37,995 bases of DNA from the NCBI GenBank assembly GCA_018969355.1, contig JAGWYO010000015.1, positions 1 to 37,995 on the forward strand, read 5' to 3'. The position numbers and the translations under genes are program-made. The DNA comes from Actinomycetales bacterium (GTDB lineage: Bacteria > Actinomycetota > Actinomycetes > Nanopelagicales > Nanopelagicaceae). This document shows positions 16,589 through 25,315 of the stretch, in pieces. Each line of letters starts with the position of its first letter. Positions within the stretch are counted from its first letter, which is position 1. Below the pieces are notes generated by a model, which saw nothing but the letters and a program-made list of their open reading frames with translations, was not told the DNA's origin and did no database searches.

Positions 16589-17484
16589 CCTAACGCACTG
16601 ATCAAACGATCAACGCTGGCACCTAATCCATAGCGTTCCTTAAACTGGTAAATTTCAGAAAGATCTTTGGGAGCTTTAGGAATTGCTAGATCAACTTGTG
16701 GAAGTGGTGCATTACGAGCAACCTCAACAACTGTTGGAGCTATTTTCAAATATTCAGAACCAGCGATAATCTTTTTAGCTAATGCTGGAGGCAATGATTC
16801 ATGGGAAGCGTGTGCAGCTGCCAGGGCTTCATCAACAGTTGCGAAATTGTTAGCGATAAGTGCAGCGCCCTTTTCGCCAATACCTTTCACTCCTGGCAAA
16901 CCATCAGATGGATCACCGCGAAACATTGCAAATATGGCATAGCGATCCCCTGGAATTTCATACTTATTTGTAACATAAGCGAAATCAACTAGATCGTGTT
17001 GCGAAATACCTTTAGCTAAATAGACTACCTTTATATCTTGCTTATCATCGACTATCTGAAAGAGATCTCTATCTCCTGTAACAATGCGGATAGGACCCTT
17101 CTCTATTTGGGCATATGTTGCCATAACATCATCGGCTTCGTAGTCATCTACTCCTACGACAGGGATTCCAAAGAGATCGAGCAAGTCGAGAAGAATCGGT
17201 ATTTGTGGAGTGAGAGTCTCAGGCTCTTCTTCCTCATCACCTTCGTCTTCTAATCTATTGGCTTTATAGTCAGGAAAGAGCTCTACGCGCCACGAAGGAC
17301 GCCAATCCCCATCAAGACAAGCAACTAAGCGATTTGGTTTATACACTGAAATCAAACGAGATGTCATGTCAATATAACCACGAATTGCATTCACTGGTGT
17401 TCCATCGGGAGCCGTTAACGTATCAGGCATTCCATAATATGCGCGATACCAAAGGGAAGCACTATCTAGAAGCATTAATGTCAT
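16582..17484 (-). CDS. 5'-3' exonuclease / flap endonuclease, PIN-FEN family
   Basis: Stand-alone homologue of the DNA polymerase I 5' nuclease domain (Rv2090 type), 300 residues. Acidic metal ligands are placed as in the family: D7, D60 region, D113-E116-D118-D119, D138 and D140 (GDRDLFQIV), D191 and D194. A helix-3-turn-helix DNA-binding motif GVKGIGEKGA spans 198-207. It would remove RNA primers or flaps. The ATG overlaps the helicase stop as ATGA, and its own stop overlaps lnt, so all three are coupled. A Glu-rich insertion (79-89) is unusual but near the helical arch. Confidence 0.92.
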   Translation of the reverse strand: MTLMLLDSASLWYRAYYGMPDTLTAPDGTPVNAIRGYIDMTSRLISVYKPNRLVACLDGDWRPSWRVELFPDYKANRLEDEGDEEEEPETLTPQIPILLDLLDLFGIPVVGVDDYEADDVMATYAQIEKGPIRIVTGDRDLFQIVDDKQDIKVVYLAKGISQHDLVDFAYVTNKYEIPGDRYAIFAMFRGDPSDGLPGVKGIGEKGAALIANNFATVDEALAAAHASHESLPPALAKKIIAGSEYLKIAPTVVEVARNAPLPQVDLAIPKAPKDLSEIYQFKERYGLGASVDRLISALGW

Positions 17485-19856
17485 AGATCTCCCATAAGAA
17501 ATGCAACCACTCCCCTGTCAATGCGCTCAATGGCATCTTTGCATACCGGTCGCAGTTTTTCACTTGCTGTAGCAATTTGATTGAGCAAATCCGAAAGTTG
17601 TTTGGTGCTTCGAACAAAATCTCCCACGGACATATCTGTGCCTTTGAGGACATTGCGCAATGAGTTTCCATTAGCCCAGCGGTATGAGATTAAACAGAAA
17701 CCAGCATCTGGTTGGCGCTGAGTCTTCACGCCATATTCAGTCTCTATCTCTTCCAATTGCGCCCAGATTGAAATTACATCGGCAAGTGCACTGGAGACTC
17801 GCGGGCTTGGCAACTTCGGTGCGACATTGTCTGCATTGCGTGACTCGAAAATCATCGTCGATACTACCGAGAGAAGTTCAGGGGCATTAAGGTCATCCAA
17901 AATTCCGCGACGAATAGCTTCAGTTAAAAGTAAATCAGATTCTGCATATATTTTCGTAAGAATTTTGCCCTGAGCAGTAGGCTTTTCCCCTTCGATATAT
18001 CCCAGGTGCGTTAAAACCTGACAAATCTGATCAAATGTTTTTGCAATCACATGTGTGCGACTTTGCACGCGGGTTCGAAGTCCAGCGTTTTCACGGCTAA
18101 GACGCCCAGCTTTTTCTGCAAAGCGGGAATGGTCTTCTCGTTGGGCACATGAATGACAGCTGTGATTTCGAAGTCCTTTTTTCAAATCACTTAAATCACC
18201 TTCCAATCGCGCTCTTTGTCGATTATCAAAACTTTTCTTATGATCGCGCCTTGAAAGAAGAGTTTCAACCTCCTTGATTTCACGGCGAATACCTGCGTAC
18301 TCCAGAAAGTCACCTAGATGGCAAACTGCTTGAGAAAGTAGCTCCTCAATTGCTGCCTCATTCTTTTGAATCTGTCGAGATAAGCCAACAACGGCGCGAT
18401 CTGCTTGAAACTGTGCAAATGATGACTCTAAGGAACGGCTTGCGCGTTCGCGACCAAATCTAGCGATGAGATTGATTGACATGTTATAGGTGGGTGAAAA
18501 GGATGAACGAAGTGGATATGTACGAGTTGAAGCTAAACCCGCGGCAGATGCTGAATCAACAGTGGGAGACCATTGAATAACGGCGTTGCCTTCAATATCT
18601 ATTCCTCGTCGACCTGCTCGCCCAGTTAACTGTGTGTACTCCCCTGGTGTGATTGGCACGTGAGATTCTCCGTTGAATTTGATGAGCTTTTCTAGAACAA
18701 CAGTCTTTGCAGGCATGTTGATACCTAGTGCCAATGTTTCAGTAGCAAAGACAGCCTTGATTAACCCTTTTTGGAAAAGCTCCTCAACTACCGACTTAAA
18801 GCTTGGTAAGAGCCCTGCATGATGGGCGGCGATTCCACGCTCCAACGCGCTCAACCATTCATCAAAACCTAAAACCATCAGATCTTCTTCTGCAATATTG
18901 TTTGTGTACTTCAAAGCCGTGGCGCGGATCTCTTCACGTTCAGCAGAGGATGTCAATCGCAAACCCGCGTGCAAACATTGCTTAACTGCGGCATCGCAAC
19001 CGATTCTAGAAAATATGAAAGTAATAGCAGGAAGTAGGTTTTGATGAGCCAATTTTTCAATGATATCGGCTCGAGACAATCGATCGTGAGCCTCGTTAAA
19101 ACGGCCTCGGCGATGTCTACTAATGGCAGCTTTGCGCACTTCTTCTCTTTCGCGCTTCAAGATCTCAGGATTAATCTGTCCTGGCTTATCGAAAAGATCA
19201 AGTAATCGATTCCCAATTAGAACATGCTGATAGAGAGGGATAGGTCGGACTTCACTCACAATTACCTGCGTATTGCCACGTACTTCACCCAACCACTCTC
19301 CAAACTCCTCAGCATTTGAAACTGTAGCTGAGAGGGAAATAACTTGAACACTTTCCATTAAATGAATGAGAACTTCTTCCCATACTGCGCCTCGAAATTT
19401 GTCTGCTAAGTAATGCACTTCATCCATCACTACATAACCCAAGTTAGTAAGGGTATTTGAGCCGGCATAGAGCATGTTACGTAGGACTTCCGTAGTCATG
19501 ACCAAAACATCTGCTTCGCCATTAATGCTGGTGTCGCCTGTGAGAAGACCTACTCTGTCTTCACCAAACATAGCCACAAATTCTGAGTACTTTTGATTTG
19601 AAAGCGCTTTAATGGGGGTTGTATAGAAACACTTTTTCCCCAGTTTGAGGGCTAAATGGGCAGCAAATTCGCCAACCACAGTCTTTCCAGCACCAGTTGG
19701 CGCTGCAACCAATACTCCACTTCCCTCTTCAACTGCATGGCATGCTGCCACCTGGAATGGATCGAATTCAAAATCAAAGCTTTGTACAAAAGACGTTGTC
19801 TCTTTGTATTGATTGCGAACCTTTGCGGCTGCGAATTTGTCAGCCGGGGTCGTCAA
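17481..19856 (-). CDS. helY: DExH-box RNA helicase, HelY/Ski2-like
   Basis: Superfamily 2 helicase of the Ski2/Mtr4 group, known as HelY (Rv2092c) in mycobacteria. Motifs seen: Q-motif FDPFQ (31-35), Walker A AAPTGAGKT (51-59), DEVH, SATVSN, and motif VI GRAGRRG. The C-terminal half carries a cysteine pattern CHSCAQREDHSRF followed by helical regions. I chose TTG at 19856, which overlaps the kinase stop as TTGA and aligns with actinobacterial N-termini; ATG at 19889 would add 11 residues. At 791 residues it is shorter than the roughly 900 of mycobacteria. Role in RNA turnover is by family. Confidence 0.9.
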   Translation of the reverse strand: MTTPADKFAAAKVRNQYKETTSFVQSFDFEFDPFQVAACHAVEEGSGVLVAAPTGAGKTVVGEFAAHLALKLGKKCFYTTPIKALSNQKYSEFVAMFGEDRVGLLTGDTSINGEADVLVMTTEVLRNMLYAGSNTLTNLGYVVMDEVHYLADKFRGAVWEEVLIHLMESVQVISLSATVSNAEEFGEWLGEVRGNTQVIVSEVRPIPLYQHVLIGNRLLDLFDKPGQINPEILKREREEVRKAAISRHRRGRFNEAHDRLSRADIIEKLAHQNLLPAITFIFSRIGCDAAVKQCLHAGLRLTSSAEREEIRATALKYTNNIAEEDLMVLGFDEWLSALERGIAAHHAGLLPSFKSVVEELFQKGLIKAVFATETLALGINMPAKTVVLEKLIKFNGESHVPITPGEYTQLTGRAGRRGIDIEGNAVIQWSPTVDSASAAGLASTRTYPLRSSFSPTYNMSINLIARFGRERASRSLESSFAQFQADRAVVGLSRQIQKNEAAIEELLSQAVCHLGDFLEYAGIRREIKEVETLLSRRDHKKSFDNRQRARLEGDLSDLKKGLRNHSCHSCAQREDHSRFAEKAGRLSRENAGLRTRVQSRTHVIAKTFDQICQVLTHLGYIEGEKPTAQGKILTKIYAESDLLLTEAIRRGILDDLNAPELLSVVSTMIFESRNADNVAPKLPSPRVSSALADVISIWAQLEEIETEYGVKTQRQPDAGFCLISYRWANGNSLRNVLKGTDMSVGDFVRSTKQLSDLLNQIATASEKLRPVCKDAIERIDRGVVAFLMGDL

Positions 19857-20722
19857 GGCATCCACGTCAATAACGCCCCTGGAACACATTGAGCGGTAAT
19901 CGGCAGTTGTCCAATACGCTCGCCATCGGCATAAGCCACTGCATTGGAGGCAATACTTACACTCTTACTACGTACGATCTCAACGGCTGGATGAGTCACA
20001 TGTGTTCCCTTAAAGACTCGAGGGAAAACCTTGATGAACTCAAGTTTTGAAACTGGATGCAAAACCATTACATCAAAATATTCATCAGTGATATCTGCAT
20101 CCGGACACACCAACATTCCACCTCCGTAGGAGCGACCATTTGATACAGCAATTAACATTGCCTCTGTAGAGATAGTGTGATCGTCGAGAACTATTTCGTA
20201 ATGACGAGGTGTGAACCTAGGTAGCTCGATTGCGATTGCGACATTGTACTTATTTGGACCTTTTGGCCATGACATTGTGTTGGCCTTTTCATTAACAACG
20301 GAGTCAAATCCAGTAGATAGGATCGCTGCGAACCATTCCCCATCAACTAAACCGAGATCGATTGAGCGTGGCTGTGTAGATAGGACCGCTGAGAGAATCG
20401 AATCGATGTCATCGAGTGGCCAACCGAGAGTACGAGCAAAATCATTGCCTGTTCCGGCCGGAATTAAAGCTAACGGAACCTGTGCGGGCGTGAGCTTTTG
20501 GAGCACAAGATGCAACAAACCATCTCCTCCAACTGCAATTACTCCATCGCAATCTGGATATCGCTGCAAAAACCTTTGTAGCATGTCACCTTGATCTATT
20601 GCATTTCGACCAATAATTATTTCGTAACTAACTCCATGACTATTGAGGTAACCAGCTACTTGCGTTCCGATCTGGGCACCTTTGCCTTGCCCAGAGACTG
20701 GATTGATAACTAAGGCCCACAC
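19853..20722 (-). CDS. Diacylglycerol / lipid kinase, DAGK catalytic family
   Basis: Soluble lipid kinase of the DgkB/YegS group, phosphorylating diacylglycerol or a related lipid with ATP. The 289-residue protein starts INPVSGQGKG (about 6-15), has the GGDG motif at 65-68 and GTGNDFA at 90-96, and a C-terminal beta domain ending in VAYADGERIG. GTG start at 20722 with AGGGGA upstream in the end of the tatC gene. Its stop codon overlaps the start of helY. The substrate could be diacylglycerol, sphingosine-like lipids or a glycolipid precursor; the sequence does not decide. Confidence 0.9.
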   Translation of the reverse strand: MWALVINPVSGQGKGAQIGTQVAGYLNSHGVSYEIIIGRNAIDQGDMLQRFLQRYPDCDGVIAVGGDGLLHLVLQKLTPAQVPLALIPAGTGNDFARTLGWPLDDIDSILSAVLSTQPRSIDLGLVDGEWFAAILSTGFDSVVNEKANTMSWPKGPNKYNVAIAIELPRFTPRHYEIVLDDHTISTEAMLIAVSNGRSYGGGMLVCPDADITDEYFDVMVLHPVSKLEFIKVFPRVFKGTHVTHPAVEIVRSKSVSIASNAVAYADGERIGQLPITAQCVPGALLTWMP

Positions 20723-20733
20723 GTGATCTTCCC

Positions 20734-21549
20734 CTATTCGCTTATAGGTGATGGTGCATCGATTGAGGCAGATTCAGTTTCTAGCGTGCTCATTCGCTTA
20801 TCACGCCGTTTATCAACAAGAAGGGCAATACCGCCTGCCATGAAGTACAAGAGAATCAAAGGCAGCGCCAACAGCATCATCGTAAATGGGTCAGCGGTAG
20901 GGGTAAAAGCTGCGGTGAAAAGAACAATAGAAAATACCCAGATACGCCATGGTTTGAGAATAGTGTGACCACGTAGAAAACCAATGAGGTTGAAAGTCAC
21001 CAAAAAGATGGGCAATTCAAAAGCCAGACCAAAAAGCAGGATGATTCGCATGACAAAATCGAGGTAGTCATCAAATTTAACAAGGTTTGAGAGTGCGTTA
21101 GGTGTAAAACCAAAAAGCACCTTAATTGCCACAGGCAGGATCAGATAGCCCAGTGTTGCCCCTGCAACAAAAAATGGAGTGGCAGAGACCAAAAAAAGAA
21201 CAGAGTTTCGCTTCTCTTTGCGATGTAAACCTGGAGCGATAAATGCCCATAGTTGGAAGAGCCATACAGGAGCAGCCATGATGACCCCAGCTAGAAGGGC
21301 AACCTTTATTTGAAGATTAAGCGGACCTAGCACTCCATTGATATACAAAGAACCACAATGTGTTGCGCCGCTTTTTTGCGCCGCTTTTAAATCGCAGACC
21401 GGTAAAGCCAGCTTTGTAATAATCGGGTTATAGAAATACCAACCCACACCAGATGCTAAGACAATCGCGACGGATGCGCGAACTACTCTCTTACGAAGTT
21501 CTCGTAAATGATCTAGTAATGGCATCCGTGCGTCTTGAGAAGACGCCAT
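20734..21549 (-). CDS. tatC: Twin-arginine translocase subunit TatC
   Basis: Core receptor of the Tat pathway exporting folded proteins. The 271-residue protein opens with the diagnostic MPLLDHLRELRKRVVRA (about 9-25), and has the FxLP-type segment FELPIFLVTFNLIGFL and six hydrophobic helices. A loop with two cysteines (residues about 53 and 66) faces outside. The basic, acidic tail after the last helix is probably cytoplasmic. It follows tatA by six bases; no tatB is present here, as in the minimal TatAC arrangement, or TatB lies elsewhere. Confidence 0.95.
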   Translation of the reverse strand: MASSQDARMPLLDHLRELRKRVVRASVAIVLASGVGWYFYNPIITKLALPVCDLKAAQKSGATHCGSLYINGVLGPLNLQIKVALLAGVIMAAPVWLFQLWAFIAPGLHRKEKRNSVLFLVSATPFFVAGATLGYLILPVAIKVLFGFTPNALSNLVKFDDYLDFVMRIILLFGLAFELPIFLVTFNLIGFLRGHTILKPWRIWVFSIVLFTAAFTPTADPFTMMLLALPLILLYFMAGGIALLVDKRRDKRMSTLETESASIDAPSPISE

Positions 21550-21555
21550 CAGAGA

Positions 21556-21741
21556 TTACTTGTCTGTTGGGGTTTCGCCGTCAACCTTTTTTTCTTCGGC
21601 GCTCATTTCCTTCATCTCACTCTTGAAAATGCGCATGGAGCGACCAAGTGAGCGGGCAGAATCAGGAAGACGCTTTGCCCCAAATAAAACAAGGACAACG
21701 ATAAGAAGAATTAAAATATGGCTAGGCTCACGTAAGAACAT
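21556..21741 (-). CDS. tatA: Twin-arginine translocase subunit TatA
   Basis: Pore-forming subunit of the Tat translocase, 61 residues. One short membrane helix (about 8-20) is followed by the FGAKRLP hinge and an amphipathic helix ([17 protein letters not shown]), then an acidic-basic tail. ATG with a GGGAG ribosome site. It is the standard neighbour of tatC and follows pafC after 62 bases in which no promoter or terminator is certain. Confidence 0.95.
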   Translation of the reverse strand: MFLREPSHILILLIVVLVLFGAKRLPDSARSLGRSMRIFKSEMKEMSAEEKKVDGETPTDK

Positions 21742-21803
21742 GGCAAACTCCCTGTGTTAGAAGTACTTAAGCGACAAGGCTACCTCAGAGCCCCAAATAA
21801 TGG

Positions 21804-22733
21804 CTAGGCAGGTGAGTGAGCCTGATAACGATCAAGTATCAGTTGGGCCTTTTGGGCTATTTCCCGGGCTAAATCGCTCGGTTCAAGGAGAACTGCACTT
21901 GCCGATGAGGCAAAAATACTGCGAATGATCCATTGCCGAGAGAAGGCTTGAATCGCAATTCTTTGATTTAGCGGCGCATTTTCAAGCCCGAATCTCTCCT
22001 TCATCAACCTAGCTCGAGAATAGATGCAGATTTGGGACGTAAAGCCCTGATCCATTAATACAGGTTGACTCTTTACCGCTTTAAGTCGATCAGCTTTGAT
22101 TGTGAGTTTTTGGATTCTATCTAAACGGAAAACCCTAAAGGCAGATGCGTCAAGACAGTACGCGAAAAGATATTCAACTCCATTATCTATGCGCAATTCT
22201 AATGGAGTAATTTCTCGTTCTGAAACACTATCGTTATAAAGGGAATGATAGGTAATCTTTAAGTTCTCTTGCTTGAGCAAACTGCTTTCAATGTCACTAC
22301 GAATAGTACTTGCTACAGGATTGGTAGCGCGAAATCGTGCTCCTACTCCAGCTTTTTGGCTCAAACGCTGAGATAGTTTGGCAACGCTGTTGAGTATTTC
22401 CGAATTGTTTGGTGAGGACTCACGCACAAGATCTAATCCAAGTAGCAGAGAGATAATCTCTTCTTTGCTAAGTGTGCGCGGAGATTTAAGAGTTGGGGCA
22501 TTGCGAATACTCACAAAGCCTGATTCGAAAGAGAGATCCATGAGTTCGAGGGCGGTATAGCCAGGTAAACCACACATCCATAATGTAGTTAAATCGGCGA
22601 TAATCTGCGTAGTTGTGACATTGAATACTTGTGCTAGATTCTTTACAGTTATTCCTTGATGAGCACTGATATATGGAACTAGGGCTAGTAAACGTTCGGT
22701 GTGGATGATGGGTGCAGGTTTAGCGTGAGGCAT
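21804..22733 (-). CDS. pafC: WYL-domain transcriptional regulator PafC
   Basis: Partner of PafB in the DNA-damage activator PafBC of actinobacteria. The 309-residue protein has an N-terminal helix-turn-helix region (about 10-60), a WCX/WYL region with ITYHSLYND-SEREITPLELR (WYL strand pattern degenerate) and a C-terminal WCX extension. ATG at 22733 overlaps the pafB stop by 14 bases; TTG at 22745 would add four residues. Kept together with pafB although the proteasome genes that usually share the locus are missing here. Confidence 0.88.
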   Translation of the reverse strand: MPHAKPAPIIHTERLLALVPYISAHQGITVKNLAQVFNVTTTQIIADLTTLWMCGLPGYTALELMDLSFESGFVSIRNAPTLKSPRTLSKEEIISLLLGLDLVRESSPNNSEILNSVAKLSQRLSQKAGVGARFRATNPVASTIRSDIESSLLKQENLKITYHSLYNDSVSEREITPLELRIDNGVEYLFAYCLDASAFRVFRLDRIQKLTIKADRLKAVKSQPVLMDQGFTSQICIYSRARLMKERFGLENAPLNQRIAIQAFSRQWIIRSIFASSASAVLLEPSDLAREIAQKAQLILDRYQAHSPA

Positions 22734-23667
22734 GGTTGACCGCAATTGTGCTGAGAATATTTACTATGGCATCACGTAAATGAGTTGGTCCAATGACCAC
22801 CACATCGTCCAAATGCCACAAAAGAGAGTCCAGAAAAGAAGTCTCATCAACATAGTGGAGTGTGATTTGATCCCACTCCCCTTTCTCGCATATCGAGAGA
22901 GCTCTCTTCCTTAAAGCTAAAGCCTTGTCTTTGCGAACGTCCAATGTTGCTATTGTGGATCCAATCGCATCTTCACCTTGTGAGAAGAGGTCAAAACCTT
23001 CCGGTATTTCAAACTCTGCACTCTTTTTTCCTACACTAATTTCACCTTCTACTCGATCCAGGCGAAAAGTGCGGATAGCCTCTTTTCCCAAATCTAAACC
23101 CGCAAAATACCAATGTCCCTCACGCGAAGCCAACGCATAGGGATAGATAGAGCGTTTCTGATTCTGCAAATCCTGTGAGCGATAAGTGAAAGTGATGGGT
23201 GACTTCGTTGAAATGGCTTGCACCACATTAACCAACTCATCATTTGCAACCACCATCCTGGGAGCTAACATTGGAATGGAGTCAATATCTGAATTGATTC
23301 CAATTGATTGAAGTTTCACTAGGGCTGAATGCGCAACTGAGTTGAAGGCTTGGCCATTCCAAGCGCGTGCGGCCACAGAAAGTAGGGCGATATCGCTACT
23401 AGATAATTCACCCAGATCTAGTGCATAGCTCTCTGGTTTAATGCGATATCCAGCTTCGTCATTGAAGATCGGATCGAAACCACCCACTTCAATCTCTATG
23501 CCCAATGAGCGTAGATCATCTTTGTCGCGCTCAAACATCCGTTCTTTTGATTCGTCACTACCTTCGTATCCTTCGATGCTTCGAAAGATTTCATTCTTTG
23601 TCAGGTAGCGCCGAGTCGCTAGCAGCGCAATTGTTAAATTTACTAAGCGCTCACTCTTCCGCGACAC
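22720..23667 (-). CDS. pafB: WYL-domain transcriptional regulator PafB
   Basis: First half of the PafBC activator controlling the LexA-independent mycobacterial DNA-damage response. The 315-residue protein starts MSRKSERLVNLTIALLATRR, matching the family N-terminus; the helix-turn-helix is at about 15-60 and the WYL domain reads PITFTYRS-YALASREGHWYFAGLD in two parts. I chose GTG at 23667 with AAAGG eight bases upstream, which overlaps the end of trmI by 17 bases; a longer frame to 23760 only reads antisense-like trmI sequence in another frame. Translation coupling to trmI is likely. Confidence 0.9.
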   Translation of the reverse strand: MSRKSERLVNLTIALLATRRYLTKNEIFRSIEGYEGSDESKERMFERDKDDLRSLGIEIEVGGFDPIFNDEAGYRIKPESYALDLGELSSSDIALLSVAARAWNGQAFNSVAHSALVKLQSIGINSDIDSIPMLAPRMVVANDELVNVVQAISTKSPITFTYRSQDLQNQKRSIYPYALASREGHWYFAGLDLGKEAIRTFRLDRVEGEISVGKKSAEFEIPEGFDLFSQGEDAIGSTIATLDVRKDKALALRKRALSICEKGEWDQITLHYVDETSFLDSLLWHLDDVVVIGPTHLRDAIVNILSTIAVNHASR

Positions 23668-24502
23668 CGTATGCACCTTTAGATGGTCTGCGACGACGAG
23701 GTAAAACTTCAACACCGGGTGCCATTCGGCGGCTGTGAATGAGAAATCCTGTGTGACCAATCATTCTCTGCTGCGGGCGAACGGCCAAGCCTTCATGATG
23801 CCATCCCCGAACTAATGTCTCACTACTTTCTGGCTCTGTAAATCGACCATCCTCTTTGATAGCTTGCGCTGTTGCTGATAATTGGGTGGTTGTTGCAACA
23901 TAGGCCATAAAAACACCACCTGGACGTAGAGCTTTAGCTGCAAGATCAACACACTCCCACGGGGCTAACATGTCCAAAATAACTCGATCGAATTCACTAT
24001 TAAAGCTTTGATCTTGTAAATCACCGACATCGAGGCGCCAATTACTCGGCCCACCTTCAAAGTAAGCATCGACATTTGAGCGCGCATTTTCAGCAAAATC
24101 AGCACGGCGTTCAATTGAATGCACGTAGCCTTTTTCACCTGCAGCACGTAAGAGGGAGATTGTCAGCGCACCGCTTCCAACACCAGCTTCGAGCACTCGT
24201 GCACCTGGATAGATATCGGCCACAGCAACAATCATCGCTGCATCTTTGGGATAAACAATCGTTGCTCCGCGTGGCATTGTTAATACGTAGTCAGCAAGTA
24301 ATGGCTTAAAAGCCGTGAACTTTAATCCGGCAGTGGTGCTCACGACCGAGCCTTCGGGTATGCCGATGAGGTCATCGTGGGTAATCCAGCCTTTGTGGGT
24401 GTGCCACTCCTTACCGGCGATAATGGTGAAGCTGTAGAGCTTGCCTTTGGCATCGGTGAGTTGAATGCGATCACCCGCTGCAAAGAAACCTTGATTCGAC
24501 AC
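23651..24502 (-). CDS. trmI: tRNA (adenine-58-N1)-methyltransferase TrmI
   Basis: SAM-dependent enzyme that makes m1A58 in the T-loop of tRNAs. The 283-residue protein has an N-terminal beta domain, the SAM motif VLEAGVGSGALT, the acidic IERR and VGDLQD positions, and the catalytic LDMLAPWE segment with the conserved aspartate. GTG at 24502 is chosen because TAAGAT lies exactly six bases upstream. A basic tail RRRRPSKG ends the protein. In mycobacteria and Streptomyces this gene flanks the proteasome cluster; here it runs straight into pafB. Confidence 0.94.
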   Translation of the reverse strand: MSNQGFFAAGDRIQLTDAKGKLYSFTIIAGKEWHTHKGWITHDDLIGIPEGSVVSTTAGLKFTAFKPLLADYVLTMPRGATIVYPKDAAMIVAVADIYPGARVLEAGVGSGALTISLLRAAGEKGYVHSIERRADFAENARSNVDAYFEGGPSNWRLDVGDLQDQSFNSEFDRVILDMLAPWECVDLAAKALRPGGVFMAYVATTTQLSATAQAIKEDGRFTEPESSETLVRGWHHEGLAVRPQQRMIGHTGFLIHSRRMAPGVEVLPRRRRPSKGAYGVAEE

Positions 24503-24508
24503 GGGAGC

Positions 24509-24514
24509 ATCTTA
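24509..24514 (-). promoter_or_regulatory. Leaderless minus-10 element of trmI
   Basis: On the minus strand TAAGAT is followed by exactly six bases (GCTCCC) and the GTG of trmI. There is no ribosome site. The element probably drives the nine-gene minus-strand run that ends with lnt at 15215, because overlaps and short gaps link most of those genes. Confidence 0.6.
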
Positions 24515-24540
24515 GGTCAAATTAATCCAGCAAGTGCGGG

Positions 24541-24546
24541 TATGTT
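24541..24546 (+). promoter_or_regulatory. Leaderless minus-10 element of the RecB-like gene
   Basis: TATGTT followed by seven bases and GTG at 24554. It decides between this GTG and the ATG at 24542, which would overlap the element. It is back to back with the trmI element 27 bases away. Confidence 0.45.
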
Positions 24547-24553
24547 GCCATAC

Positions 24554-25315
24554 GTGAGTAACCAGCCATTGCGCCTGTCGCCAAGCCGAGTGAGTGAGTT
24601 TGAGAACTGCCCCCAACTCTACAAATACCGTGTGATTGATCAACTGCCACAACCGCCCTCACTCGATGCAGAACGCGGGACTTTAGTTCATACAATCTTG
24701 CACGATCTTTTTGAGAGTGCAGCACCTGATCGAACACCACAAAGTGCAATTGATCTCCTGCCCTCACGGTGGAAGGCTCAAATGGCTCAAAAACCAGAAC
24801 TCAAGGAGATGGTCACCGATGAAAAGGAATGGTTTGATCGCGCAGAATCACTTTTACGCACTTACTTCACCCTAGAGGACCCACAGAGCTTTGAAGCAAC
24901 TCACCGTGAGCTACACCTAGAAAATGATCTCTCGAAAGATGTCTATCTACATGGCTATGTTGATCGATTAGATGTAGCTCCCACTGGTGAGGTGCGTATC
25001 GTTGACTACAAAACAGGCAAAGCTCCCAAACCTGGTTGGGAAGACAAAGCCCTTTTCCAACTGCGTGTCTACGCTCTCCTGTATTTTAAAACACATAACG
25101 TCCTGCCCCGCCTATTGCAGTTAATCTATTTGGGAGATGGAAAAGTTATCAAAAGCACACCAACATTGAGTGATCTTGCAGCAACTGAAAAAGTATTAGA
25201 GCGTGTTGCTCAAGACATCGTGGCTTCTATTGAAAAAGATTACTGGCCACCTCAACCAAGTCGCTTGTGTGATTGGTGCTTCTTTAAGAGTATCTGCCCG
25301 GCCCACACGGATTAA
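24554..25315 (+). CDS. RecB/Cas4-like PD-(D/E)XK nuclease with Fe-S cluster
   Basis: Predicted single-domain exonuclease related to the AddB/RecB nuclease domain (Rv2119 type), 253 residues. H46, D137, D151 and K153 (VDYKTGK) form the PD-(D/E)XK site. C19 near the N-terminus and C239, C242, C248 at the C-terminus have the 1+3 spacing that holds a 4Fe-4S cluster in AddB, Cas4 and Dna2. It opens with LSPSRVSEFENCPQLYKYR (in part), typical of the family. There is no cas gene nearby, so a role in DNA repair is more likely than in adaptation. Its stop overlaps that of the HAD gene. Confidence 0.9.
   Translation: MSNQPLRLSPSRVSEFENCPQLYKYRVIDQLPQPPSLDAERGTLVHTILHDLFESAAPDRTPQSAIDLLPSRWKAQMAQKPELKEMVTDEKEWFDRAESLLRTYFTLEDPQSFEATHRELHLENDLSKDVYLHGYVDRLDVAPTGEVRIVDYKTGKAPKPGWEDKALFQLRVYALLYFKTHNVLPRLLQLIYLGDGKVIKSTPTLSDLAATEKVLERVAQDIVASIEKDYWPPQPSRLCDWCFFKSICPAHTD

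Noticed and set aside
24377-24553. N-terminal extension of the RecB-like nuclease into the divergent trmI gene
   Set aside because: These codons have no family resemblance and overlap trmI; the TATGTT element and the family N-terminus support GTG at 24554.
24554-25315. Cas4 of a CRISPR system
   Set aside because: The fold and cysteine pattern are shared, but there is no array or other cas gene in the window, and the locus matches the housekeeping nuclease position next to trmI.
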